Part shown: piece after piece, positions 1 to 5,217 of the stretch | Layout: each line of letters starts with the position of its first letter | Position numbering within the stretch: position 1 is the stretch's first letter | DNA from: Bacteroidota bacterium | GTDB taxonomy: Bacteria > Bacteroidota > Bacteroidia > Chitinophagales > Chitinophagaceae | DNA length: 5,217 nt | Direction of reading: 5' to 3' | Assembly (NCBI GenBank): GCA_026391115.1 | Contig: JAPLER010000348.1 | Coordinates: 1 to 5,217, forward strand | Notes under the pieces: model-generated | The model's database searches: none | Told to the model about the DNA's origin: nothing | What the model saw: only the letters and a program-made list of their open reading frames with translations | Program-made: the position numbers and the translations under genes

Positions 1-901
1 CAAAAACTTATCTTTAATAAATGTATTTGGAAGAATTTATGTTGCTACAGAAGGCATCAATGCACAAATAAGTGTGCCATCTTCAAACTTCGAATCATTT
101 AAAGAATTTCTATATTCTATTTCAGAGTTAAATGGTTTAAGATTAAACATTGCTGTTGATGATGATGGCAGAAGTTTTTGGGTTTTGAAAGTAAAAGTAA
201 GAGAACAAATTGTTGCAGATGCAATCAATGACCCTTCATTTAATATGCACCAAAAAGGCAAATATGTTGATGCCCAAAAAATGAATGAAATGCTTGATAA
301 TGGCGATACAGTGGTAATTGATATGCGTAATCATTACGAATATGAAGTTGGTCATTTTGAAAACGCTATTGAATTGCCAAGCGATACTTTTAGAGAGCAA
401 TTACCAATGGCTGTTGACATGATGAAAGGCAATGAAGAAAAGAATATTATTATGTATTGCACAGGTGGTATTCGTTGTGAGAAAGCAAGTGCATTTATGT
501 TGCATAAAGGATTTAAAAATGTTTTTCATTTAGAGGGTGGTATTATTAACTATGCACAACAATCAAAAGAAAAAAACATTCCATCAAAATTTATAGGTAA
601 GAATTTTGTTTTTGATAATCGTTTGGGAGAAAGAATTACAGAAGATGTTATTGCTAAATGTCATCAATGTGGCAAACCTGCTGACACGCATACCAACTGT
701 GTAAACAGCGGTTGTCATTTGCTTTTTATTCAATGCGAAGAATGTGCTAAAGAATATAATGGCACTTGCAGTGCAGAATGTAAAGACATTATTGCTTTAC
801 CAGAAGAAGAACAAAAAGAAATGAGAAAAGGAATTGATAAAGGACAAAATATTTTCAACAAAGCAAGGGTGAGAAAGCCTTTGCCACGAATGCACAAATA
901 A
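1..901 (+). CDS. trhO: tRNA uridine(34) hydroxylase, rhodanese family (5'-truncated by window edge)
   Basis: TrhO (YceA in E. coli, UPF0176) is a cytoplasmic enzyme that uses O2 to make 5-hydroxyuridine at tRNA position 34, the precursor of wobble modifications such as cmo5U and mo5U. The frame is open to the left edge: the first full codon is at 2-4 and 299 residues are visible. The GTG at 74-76 is internal, because conserved family sequence (NVFGRIYVATEGINAQISVP) runs through and upstream of it. Compared with the roughly 350-residue E. coli protein, about 50 N-terminal residues are missing. The N-terminal ferredoxin-like domain is followed by the rhodanese domain, with NHYEYEVGHFENA and the active loop CTGGIRC (visible Cys153 at 458-460, Cys159 at 476-478). 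A C-terminal Cys-rich module has eight cysteines between visible residues 220 and 260 (CHQC, HTNC, GCHLLFIQCEEC, CSAEC), probably binding metal. The C-terminus is complete. The match to the family is very strong. Confidence 0.97.
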   Translation, partial: KNLSLINVFGRIYVATEGINAQISVPSSNFESFKEFLYSISELNGLRLNIAVDDDGRSFWVLKVKVREQIVADAINDPSFNMHQKGKYVDAQKMNEMLDNGDTVVIDMRNHYEYEVGHFENAIELPSDTFREQLPMAVDMMKGNEEKNIIMYCTGGIRCEKASAFMLHKGFKNVFHLEGGIINYAQQSKEKNIPSKFIGKNFVFDNRLGERITEDVIAKCHQCGKPADTHTNCVNSGCHLLFIQCEECAKEYNGTCSAECKDIIALPEEEQKEMRKGIDKGQNIFNKARVRKPLPRMHK

Positions 902-918
902 TTTGAATAGTTTTATTT

Positions 919-1179
919 ATGAAAATTTTGCACTGGATAATATCTGTGAGCATTATTTTATTCAATGCGTTTCATTTTTTAGATATTACTTTTAACATAT
1001 TAAAAACTTGTGGTGGTGGAATGGGTTTTGGATATTTACTATTGCCATTTATATTACCAATTAATTTTTTACTTATTACGGCTTTTATGTCTTTTAATGA
1101 AAAGTTTGCAGACCATAACTTCATATTTTTAATTAACTTGTTTGGTTTATTGTGGACAATCTTTTGCTTTTTATTTTAA
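919..1179 (+). CDS. Small three-helix membrane protein, function unknown
   Basis: I do not recognise this 86-residue protein. It is mostly hydrophobic, with three likely membrane segments at about residues 5-23, 36-58 and 67-86. They are separated by a short loop containing a Gly-rich stretch (CGGGMGFG, about 31-38) and a polar loop (FNEKFADHN, about 59-67). The third helix runs to the last residue, so there is no C-terminal soluble tail. The ATG at 919 lies 17 bases after the trhO stop and no promoter is evident in the gap, so co-transcription with trhO is likely. The absence of a Shine-Dalgarno site is normal for Bacteroidota. Support for its being real comes from the sensible membrane pattern, the ATG start and its fit between two plus-strand genes. 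No catalytic motif is visible. A membrane-embedded accessory or structural protein is possible, but no function can be assigned. Confidence 0.6.
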   Translation: MKILHWIISVSIILFNAFHFLDITFNILKTCGGGMGFGYLLLPFILPINFLLITAFMSFNEKFADHNFIFLINLFGLLWTIFCFLF

Positions 1180-1195
1180 AGAAAATATAGCTTTA
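1164..1195 (+). promoter_or_regulatory. Candidate Bacteroidota-type promoter for the SGNH hydrolase gene
   Basis: A TTG at 1164-1166 is followed after 21 bases by TAGCTTTA at 1188-1195. This is one base from the Bacteroidota -7 consensus TAnnTTTG, at about the spacing known for this phylum. Transcription would begin near 1202, giving a leader of about 30 bases before the ATG at 1232. The site overlaps the end of the small membrane protein gene. In DNA this AT-rich such matches occur by chance, so it is only a candidate, and read-through from trhO is an alternative. Confidence 0.25.
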
Positions 1196-1216
1196 AAATC
1201 GTAAATCTAAAATCGT
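1196..1216. repeat. Three tandem heptamers of AAATCGT/AAATCTA type
   Basis: Three consecutive 7-base units are visible: AAATCGT (1196-1202), AAATCTA (1203-1209) and AAATCGT (1210-1216). As a consequence TAAAATCGTA occurs twice with a 14-base period (1194-1203 and 1208-1217). The array fills about half of the 52-base gap between the small membrane protein and the SGNH hydrolase. It also supplies an in-frame TAA (1208-1210) that bounds the hydrolase reading frame upstream. Its role is unknown. It resembles a short intergenic simple repeat rather than a known protein-binding site. Confidence 0.6.
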
Positions 1217-1231
1217 ACATTATACACGCTA

Positions 1232-1924
1232 ATGACTTTAAACATTATCATATTTCTATCATTTATTGTTGTTCTTTTTTTAATGAGTTATAGAAAGCCT
1301 AGCAAAAAAACTATTATTTTTTTTGGAGATTCTATTACGGAGCAAGCCAGAAATTTGAATGGTTTTATCAGCTTAATTAATAGAAAAGTTGAAGAATATA
1401 ATTTAGTGAGCAAATTCCAAACTATTGGTGCAGGTATTGGCGGCAACAGAGTTTATGATTTACTATTTAGATTACAAAAAGATGTACTTTCCAAATCACC
1501 ACATTTAACCATTATACTAATTGGCATTAATGATATTTGGTGCAAAGAAGAAAATGGAACTGGTTTGGATATCGAGCGTTACGAAAAATTTTACAGAGAA
1601 ATTATTATTCAATTACTTGCTTCAAATAGCAAAATTATTCTTTGTACATTGCCTGTTATTGGAGAAAAATATGATGGCCAAAACTCACAAGATGAAGATC
1701 TTAATTTATATAGCAATGTAATAAAAAAATTGACACAAGAATATCACCTAAATCTTTGTGATTTACGATTTGCATTCGCAAATCATTTAAAACAATTTAA
1801 CTACGAAAATATAAGTGAAGGTTTACTTACAACAGACGGTGTACACCTTAATGATGAAGGCAATAAATTGGTAGCAACATACTTATGGGAAACCATTAAA
1901 ACTGATTTAAAAATATCGGCTTAG
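1232..1924 (+). CDS. SGNH/GDSL-family hydrolase with N-terminal hydrophobic segment
   Basis: This 230-residue protein is a serine esterase or lipase-like hydrolase of the SGNH fold. The four family blocks are visible. Block I is FFGDSITEQ with nucleophile Ser34. Block II is GAGIGGNR (about 66-73), which supplies the oxyanion-hole glycine. Block III is IGIND with Asn100. Block V is DGVHLNDEG with the catalytic Asp202 and His205 pair. The substrate cannot be deduced. Family members act on lysophospholipids, acetylated sugars or other esters. Residues about 4-19 are hydrophobic and are followed by RKPSKK (21-26). Starting at ATG 1232 therefore gives a membrane anchor, while a second in-frame ATG at 1283 would give a soluble 213-residue enzyme that keeps every catalytic block. 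The frame is closed upstream by TAA at 1208-1210. The start follows the membrane protein gene by 52 bases. Its stop codon overlaps that of the converging gene. Confidence 0.92.
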   Translation: MTLNIIIFLSFIVVLFLMSYRKPSKKTIIFFGDSITEQARNLNGFISLINRKVEEYNLVSKFQTIGAGIGGNRVYDLLFRLQKDVLSKSPHLTIILIGINDIWCKEENGTGLDIERYEKFYREIIIQLLASNSKIILCTLPVIGEKYDGQNSQDEDLNLYSNVIKKLTQEYHLNLCDLRFAFANHLKQFNYENISEGLLTTDGVHLNDEGNKLVATYLWETIKTDLKISA

Positions 1925-2499
1925 TCTAATCTTTTGTTAATCAGTTCATCAATTTTTTTATACAAGTGATAGGGTTTAAAACTACGCCAATCAATAATTT
2001 CCATTAATTCAACTATTTGATGCAATTTGCGTTTTTTAAAATCATATTGCGTGGCTTCTGGCATATTCAAAGCTACAATCCACCCATTTTCATCACTTGT
2101 GTTTTCATACCACTCTTCGTAATAATCTTTATCTCCACTATGAAAGTTTAATACATTTTCCGCAATCAAAATAAACTTAGAAATGTTATGATGCATTAAT
2201 TTATCAATCACTTCTCTTTTCAAAGTCATAATATCATTTTCAATAGCGTCATTCCACTCTCCTATTAATTCTATCACACAAAAATTTAATTCATAATCTA
2301 CATAAATTAGTTTTAAGTAAAGTGTACTACTTCCAAACTCGTCCCATTGTGGGTGTATATAATAATTATAGACTGTTTGTGTAAATTGAAATTCACTGTG
2401 TTGTATACCATAAAAAGGAGATAATTTATCTTCTTCGGTTATGTAGATATGTCTCCAGTTATAAAATGGCTCAAGTGTGTGCATACTGCAAAAATGCAA
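1921..2499 (-). CDS. Conserved-looking protein of unknown function (187-192 residues)
   Basis: I cannot name this protein or its family with certainty. It has no signal peptide and no membrane helix, and it is rich in Trp, Tyr and acidic residues, so it is probably cytoplasmic. The N-terminal part (about residues 9-60) is aromatic, with LEPFYNWRHIYI and NYYIHPQWDEFG. The centre alternates strand-like and helix-like stretches: YLKLIYVDYE, FCVIELIGEWND, a helix at about 86-103, then KFILIAENVLNF. This beta-alpha-beta pattern is loosely like STAS/SpoIIAA-type domains, but that is only an impression. An acidic loop (residues 113-137) and WRSFKPYHLY followed by a helix close the protein. The longest frame starts at TTG (2499-2497), giving 192 residues. 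An ATG at 2484-2482 gives 187 and is equally plausible. The gene lies directly behind a terminator and converges on the SGNH hydrolase gene, with stops overlapping by 4 bases. Confidence 0.82.
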   Translation of the reverse strand: MHFCSMHTLEPFYNWRHIYITEEDKLSPFYGIQHSEFQFTQTVYNYYIHPQWDEFGSSTLYLKLIYVDYELNFCVIELIGEWNDAIENDIMTLKREVIDKLMHHNISKFILIAENVLNFHSGDKDYYEEWYENTSDENGWIVALNMPEATQYDFKKRKLHQIVELMEIIDWRSFKPYHLYKKIDELINKRLD

Positions 2500-2512
2500 G
2501 TAATGTTATAAT

Positions 2513-2545
2513 AAAAAAATCTCTTGCTAAAAAGCAAGAGATTTT
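2513..2545 (-). terminator. Rho-independent terminator after the T9SS cargo gene
   Basis: A perfect 12-base inverted repeat (arms 2516-2527 and 2534-2545, core CTCTTGC/GCAAGAG) encloses a 6-base loop. On the minus strand the T-run finishing the second arm extends to seven consecutive T (2519 to 2513), giving a textbook intrinsic terminator about 40 bases after the TAA of the T9SS cargo gene. On the plus strand the trailing T-run is only four bases, so termination in that direction would be weaker, and no plus-strand gene needs it. The structure ends only 13 bases before the TTG, or 28 before the ATG, of the next minus-strand gene. Confidence 0.85.
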
Positions 2546-2584
2546 CATTTTAAACCTTAAAAACAATGTTACGACAACACAAAT

Positions 2585-3778
2585 TTATTGTATAACAATT
2601 CTGTTTGTACTAACAGTTTTGCCATTATTATCAACAACTCTTAACATATAAATACCAGCAGTTGCAGCTTTTGGCAGTACAACATTTTCCATAGACAAAC
2701 CATTGATATTAATTTGTTTTGTTAAAACACTTTTTCCATTAACATCAGTTAAAATCATATTGTAATTTCCTGCATCTAACTTATTTAAACTTACATTAAA
2801 TGTTTTACCAACTGCAGGATTTGGATATATACTCACTTCTGCTATAGCAGTTGTAATTGCTGCATTTGATGCAATTGGTTTGCGTTGATAAACTAAGTTA
2901 CTGTTAGCTAAATCAGATACATTGTACATATCTTTTCCTCCTTTGATAGCTACAGCTTCAAGTGTACTTGCATTTACTTTAAAATAACTATCAGCATTAC
3001 TTGCACTGCTTAATAAAATATTTCCATCGTCATCAGCAGCAGCACCATTAGTTGTAAAAGTTGCTGGCAAATTTTTAATTGTGCCAACAAACTCTGCTTC
3101 CATTTTATTAATGTTAATTTTAAATACATTGTTACGCATTGTAACTAAATACAAATTACCATAAATGTCACCAATCATATCTCCACCCCAACTTGTACAT
3201 TGTGTGTGTATGCTGATGTCTTTATTTTTTTTACTGTCATTAATAGCTCCTAAATTAGTTACAGTTGCGTTTGCACCAGTTGTAAATTTAATTAATGAAC
3301 TTGCATCATTAGTTAATGCATAGCCAATACCTTCATTTGTAAAAGCCATACGTGTAATTACGTTGCTTTCATCCACTTTTTTTGTTCCTGTGCTAAAACG
3401 TGCATCATTGTTTTCGCCAACAGATAAACTTCCTGTAGTTGAGTTAGCAATATCAACAAATTTTAATGTATTACCATACATTTCACTAAAGTAAAGGCGA
3501 TTGGTATTTTTATCAAATGCTGCAGCTGCAACACCTCGTCCATTAATAAAAGACTGATTATTTACTGCATTGCCATTTGTACCACGCATCATCAAATTTT
3601 GTTGAGCCGATTTTGTGAAAAGCGTTTTTGTATATTCTCCAGTAGAAAAATCAAGTTCACGAATGGCTGTCCAAGTAAACTCGCCTTTCTTTTCTGAAGT
3701 AATTGCAAAAGTTTTTGTTTGAGCAAATGTGCTTACGCCGCAAGCAATTGCCATCATTGGAAGTAACACTTTCTTCAT
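2585..3778 (-). CDS. Secreted beta-propeller-like protein with type IX secretion (type A) sorting domain
   Basis: This 397-residue exported protein starts with a signal peptide (MKKVLLPMMAIACGVSTFAQ, likely cut after Gln20). The mature part to about residue 300 contains several degenerate units of similar design: a small or hydrophobic stretch, then D/N-G or K-N, then a YLY/LYF-like strand, then a strand ending in K-F/I-x-I/V. Examples start near residues 82 (VAAAAFDK...RLYFSE...LKFVDI), 140, 198 (GGDMIGDIYGNLYLVTM...VFKINI) and 243 (NGAAADDDGNILLS...YFKVNA). This suggests a beta-propeller with roughly five blades, which is inference from pattern. Residues about 315-397 are a type A T9SS C-terminal domain: VSIYPNP (Tyr318-Pro321), YNMILTDVNGKSV, AGIYMLRVVDNNGK and a basic-hydrophobic end, RIVIQ. 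The protein should cross the outer membrane by T9SS and be released or surface-attached. There are no catalytic motifs, and ligand and role are unknown. It has an ATG start, a candidate promoter upstream and a strong terminator downstream, so it is probably monocistronic. Confidence 0.94.
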   Translation of the reverse strand: MKKVLLPMMAIACGVSTFAQTKTFAITSEKKGEFTWTAIRELDFSTGEYTKTLFTKSAQQNLMMRGTNGNAVNNQSFINGRGVAAAAFDKNTNRLYFSEMYGNTLKFVDIANSTTGSLSVGENNDARFSTGTKKVDESNVITRMAFTNEGIGYALTNDASSLIKFTTGANATVTNLGAINDSKKNKDISIHTQCTSWGGDMIGDIYGNLYLVTMRNNVFKININKMEAEFVGTIKNLPATFTTNGAAADDDGNILLSSASNADSYFKVNASTLEAVAIKGGKDMYNVSDLANSNLVYQRKPIASNAAITTAIAEVSIYPNPAVGKTFNVSLNKLDAGNYNMILTDVNGKSVLTKQININGLSMENVVLPKAATAGIYMLRVVDNNGKTVSTNRIVIQ

Positions 3779-3924
3779 AATGTAGAATTTTTAATAGTTA
3801 TTAAATAATTTTAATTTGTGATGCTAAAATTAGGCATTAATAAATACCAACAAAAAAATAATTGTTAAAAAAAACTAAAAAATTTTAAATGGCAATTTTG
3901 AGAACTCTTAAATTAGTAGTGTTC
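3779..3924. other. 146-base intergenic region without a gene
   Basis: This AT-rich spacer separates the namZ stop from the T9SS cargo start. It holds the candidate promoter at 3825-3853 and A/T tracts at about 3851-3890. Just after namZ, minus-strand GAACACT and AGAGTTC (roughly 3923-3901) can pair with one mismatch around a 9-base loop. No T-run follows, so it is not a convincing terminator and read-through from namZ cannot be excluded. No open frame of note is visible. Confidence 0.6.
3825..3853 (-). promoter_or_regulatory. Candidate Bacteroidota-type promoter for the T9SS cargo gene
   Basis: Read on the minus strand, TTG (3853-3851) is followed after 18 bases by TAATTTTA (3832-3825), one base from the -7 consensus TAnnTTTG. 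A second TTG sits three bases closer. Transcription would start near 3818, leaving a leader of about 40 bases before the ATG at 3778. The region just upstream (3851-3890) is made of A/T tracts, which could act as an UP-like element. It is the best candidate in the 146-base gap, but the low-complexity AT background limits confidence. Confidence 0.38.
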
Positions 3925-5169
3925 CTAATAAAAGTCTTTGTATAATAGATACTTCTTTCTTATTTTTTTAAAAGCATTAAGTTTAGCTTGCCAAGATTTT
4001 CTTATTTCAATTTCACTTAAATTATTTTTTATTTGTTGCATTAAAGTATTATTACCTGCAAGTTTATTAAAGAAATAATCTGTTGGCAAATCAGTTTTAG
4101 GCTTAGTAAAAAAATCTTCCTTATTAACAAACATTTTATAAGCATTCATTAAGTATGATAATTGTAATTTATCGTTCACTTGAGCCAAGTAATGACATAC
4201 ATTCCAACCAAAACACTTTTGATTTTTATACTTAGGATCTTTAGCACCTATTTTACTAACTGGTGTAAAACTAAATAATGTATCAGTAAAACTTGGATGG
4301 CCAAAAATACAAAATGGGTTATCAGTACCACGGCCTTCGCTTATTTGGGTCCCTTCAAACAAAGCTATTGATGGATACCAATAAATACTTTGCATAGTTG
4401 GCAAATTTGGTGAGGGTTTTATGGGCAAAACATATTTGCTTTTGTGATTATAATTTTTACAAGGAATAACTACAAGTTTAAAATTCTTTCTTTTCTCTTC
4501 GAAGCCCAACATTTCTGCTAATGAAGTTTTATCATCAATTTTTCTGGTGTATTTCCAATCAAGCCACCTCTCTCCTATAAGCATTTGTGCATATTCTCCA
4601 ATAGTCATTCCATATACTATAGGAACAGCTTGCATTCCAACAAAACTCTTGTAATTACTATCAAGCACTGGCCCATCAATATAAAATCCATTAGGGTTGG
4701 GTCTATCTAAAATAATTAATTGCTTATCATTTTCAATTGCAGCTTCAATAAAGTATTGTAAAGATGATATATAAGTATAAAACCTAACACCAACATCTTG
4801 TATATCAAACAACAAAACATCAACATCTAACAATTCGCTAGAACTTGGTTTAAGGTGTTTCCCATACAAGGATATTATAGGAATTTTTGTTAAAGAATCA
4901 ATTGAATTAATCAACTTTTCTCCGGCATCTGCATTACCACGAAACCCATGCTCTGGTGCAAATATTTTAACTACATTAATATTGCTTTTTACTAATGTAT
5001 CTATTAAATGTGTTGTATTAATTGTTGAAGTATGATTTGCAAAAACAGCAATTCTTTTATTACTTAATAAATTAAAATACTGCTGCGTTTGACATGCTCC
5101 TGGTTGAATAACTTGTGCATTTACTAGTAACTTAACAGATAAAAAAAGTATAAGAAATAAATACTTCAA
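3925..5169 (-). CDS. namZ: Exo-beta-N-acetylmuramidase NamZ (DUF1343, GH171)
   Basis: NamZ enzymes (YbbC in Bacillus subtilis) remove N-acetylmuramic acid from the non-reducing ends of peptidoglycan fragments for cell-wall salvage. The 414-residue protein has a signal peptide (residues 1-19, ending LLVNAQ), so it acts in the periplasm or outside. Family signatures run in order: VFANHTS (42-48), IFAPEHGFRG (69-78) with conserved Glu73, DAGE (81-84), LFDIQDVGVRFYTYI (120-134), ILDRPNPNG (153-161), VYGMTIGEYA (185-194), LPIKPSPNLP (248-257), LFEGTQISEGRGTDNPF (270-286) and EIRKSWQ...FKKIRKKYLLY (388-410). It appears full length with no lesions. The start is TTG (5169-5167). No ATG occurs in frame between it and a TAA five codons upstream, and the first internal Met (179) would delete the signal peptide and the catalytic region. 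It is followed by a 146-base gap to the T9SS cargo gene. No MurNAc transporter, kinase or etherase gene is visible nearby, and the region before the start is cut by the right edge. Confidence 0.96.
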   Translation of the reverse strand: MKYLFLILFLSVKLLVNAQVIQPGACQTQQYFNLLSNKRIAVFANHTSTINTTHLIDTLVKSNINVVKIFAPEHGFRGNADAGEKLINSIDSLTKIPIISLYGKHLKPSSSELLDVDVLLFDIQDVGVRFYTYISSLQYFIEAAIENDKQLIILDRPNPNGFYIDGPVLDSNYKSFVGMQAVPIVYGMTIGEYAQMLIGERWLDWKYTRKIDDKTSLAEMLGFEEKRKNFKLVVIPCKNYNHKSKYVLPIKPSPNLPTMQSIYWYPSIALFEGTQISEGRGTDNPFCIFGHPSFTDTLFSFTPVSKIGAKDPKYKNQKCFGWNVCHYLAQVNDKLQLSYLMNAYKMFVNKEDFFTKPKTDLPTDYFFNKLAGNNTLMQQIKNNLSEIEIRKSWQAKLNAFKKIRKKYLLYKDFY

Positions 5170-5217
5170 TTGATGCGAATTATTTTACAATATTATTAAA
5201 AAACAAAAAAGGTTGCA

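Noticed and set aside
37..261. 74-codon minus-strand open frame at the left end
   Set aside because: It lies entirely opposite the conserved trhO coding sequence and has no family resemblance. It is a shadow frame.
59..901. 13-base exact repeat AATGCACAAATAA at 59-71 and 889-901, near both ends of the visible trhO
   Set aside because: The two copies are read in different frames (N-A-Q-I versus M-H-K-stop) and there are no flanking signs of transposition or recombination. It is most likely coincidence in AT-rich DNA.
1521..1721. 66-codon plus-strand frame inside the SGNH hydrolase gene
   Set aside because: It overlaps, in another frame, the region that includes SGNH block III and shows no independent features.
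1767..1784. Perfect 7-base inverted repeat (GATTTGC, 4-base loop, GCAAATC) inside the SGNH hydrolase gene
   Set aside because: It is within coding sequence, has no T-run after it and codes for ordinary residues (about RFAFAN). It is probably a chance hairpin, though worth a glance if 3' ends map there.
2466..2651. 61-codon plus-strand frame spanning the terminator
   Set aside because: It runs through the start of the unknown gene, the terminator hairpin and the end of the T9SS cargo gene. Its sequence is explained by those features.
3740..3742. Possible lipobox (AIAC, Cys13) in the T9SS cargo signal peptide
   Set aside because: The hydrophobic stretch before Cys13 is very short, while the peptide continues to a typical STFAQ cleavage site. 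T9SS type A cargo normally uses signal peptidase I.
3901..3923. Imperfect hairpin just after namZ as a terminator
   Set aside because: The stem is short with one mismatch, the loop is 9 bases and no T-run follows on the minus strand.
5180..5217. Promoter for namZ (TAATATTG-like element on the minus strand before the start)
   Set aside because: It differs from TAnnTTTG, and the place where the upstream TTG should be falls at or beyond the window edge, so it cannot be judged.
1..5217. Mobile element, CRISPR array, phage, toxin-antitoxin or defence system
   Set aside because: No transposase, integrase, regularly spaced repeats, paired small genes or nuclease/ATPase combination is visible. The window is explained by housekeeping and envelope genes plus two unknowns.

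Overview
The window looks like an ordinary chromosomal segment from a low-G+C member of the Bacteroidota (roughly a third G+C by eye), perhaps near Chitinophagaceae or related lineages. This rests on four points. One protein carries a type IX secretion (T9SS) type A C-terminal signal. Exported proteins end their signal peptides in Ala-Gln. Shine-Dalgarno sequences are absent. One upstream region has a candidate Bacteroidota-type promoter (TTG about 18 bases before a TAnnTTT-like element). Genus and species cannot be read from the window.

Layout. Positions 1-1924 hold three plus-strand genes. The first is the 3' part of trhO (rhodanese-like tRNA uridine hydroxylase), cut by the left edge of the window. 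A three-helix small membrane protein of unknown role follows after 17 bases, and then an SGNH/GDSL hydrolase with a hydrophobic N-terminus. Positions 1921-5169 hold three minus-strand genes. Read leftward from the right edge, these are a complete NamZ/DUF1343 exo-N-acetylmuramidase, a secreted beta-propeller-like T9SS cargo protein, a strong intrinsic terminator, and a conserved-looking unknown protein of 187-192 residues. The two blocks converge with their stop codons overlapping at 1921-1924. No intergenic stretch exceeds 150 bases.

How the genes fit together. TrhO modifies tRNA wobble uridine and has no visible link to its neighbours. NamZ (peptidoglycan sugar salvage) and the T9SS cargo both act in the envelope or outside the cell, but each probably has its own transcription unit. 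No RNA gene, mobile element, CRISPR array, phage gene or defence cassette is visible. I do not see a new multi-gene system here. The points most worth checking are the unknown 192-residue protein and its cramped upstream region behind a terminator, two genes that seem to start with TTG, the topology of the SGNH hydrolase, and a short heptamer repeat at 1196-1216.
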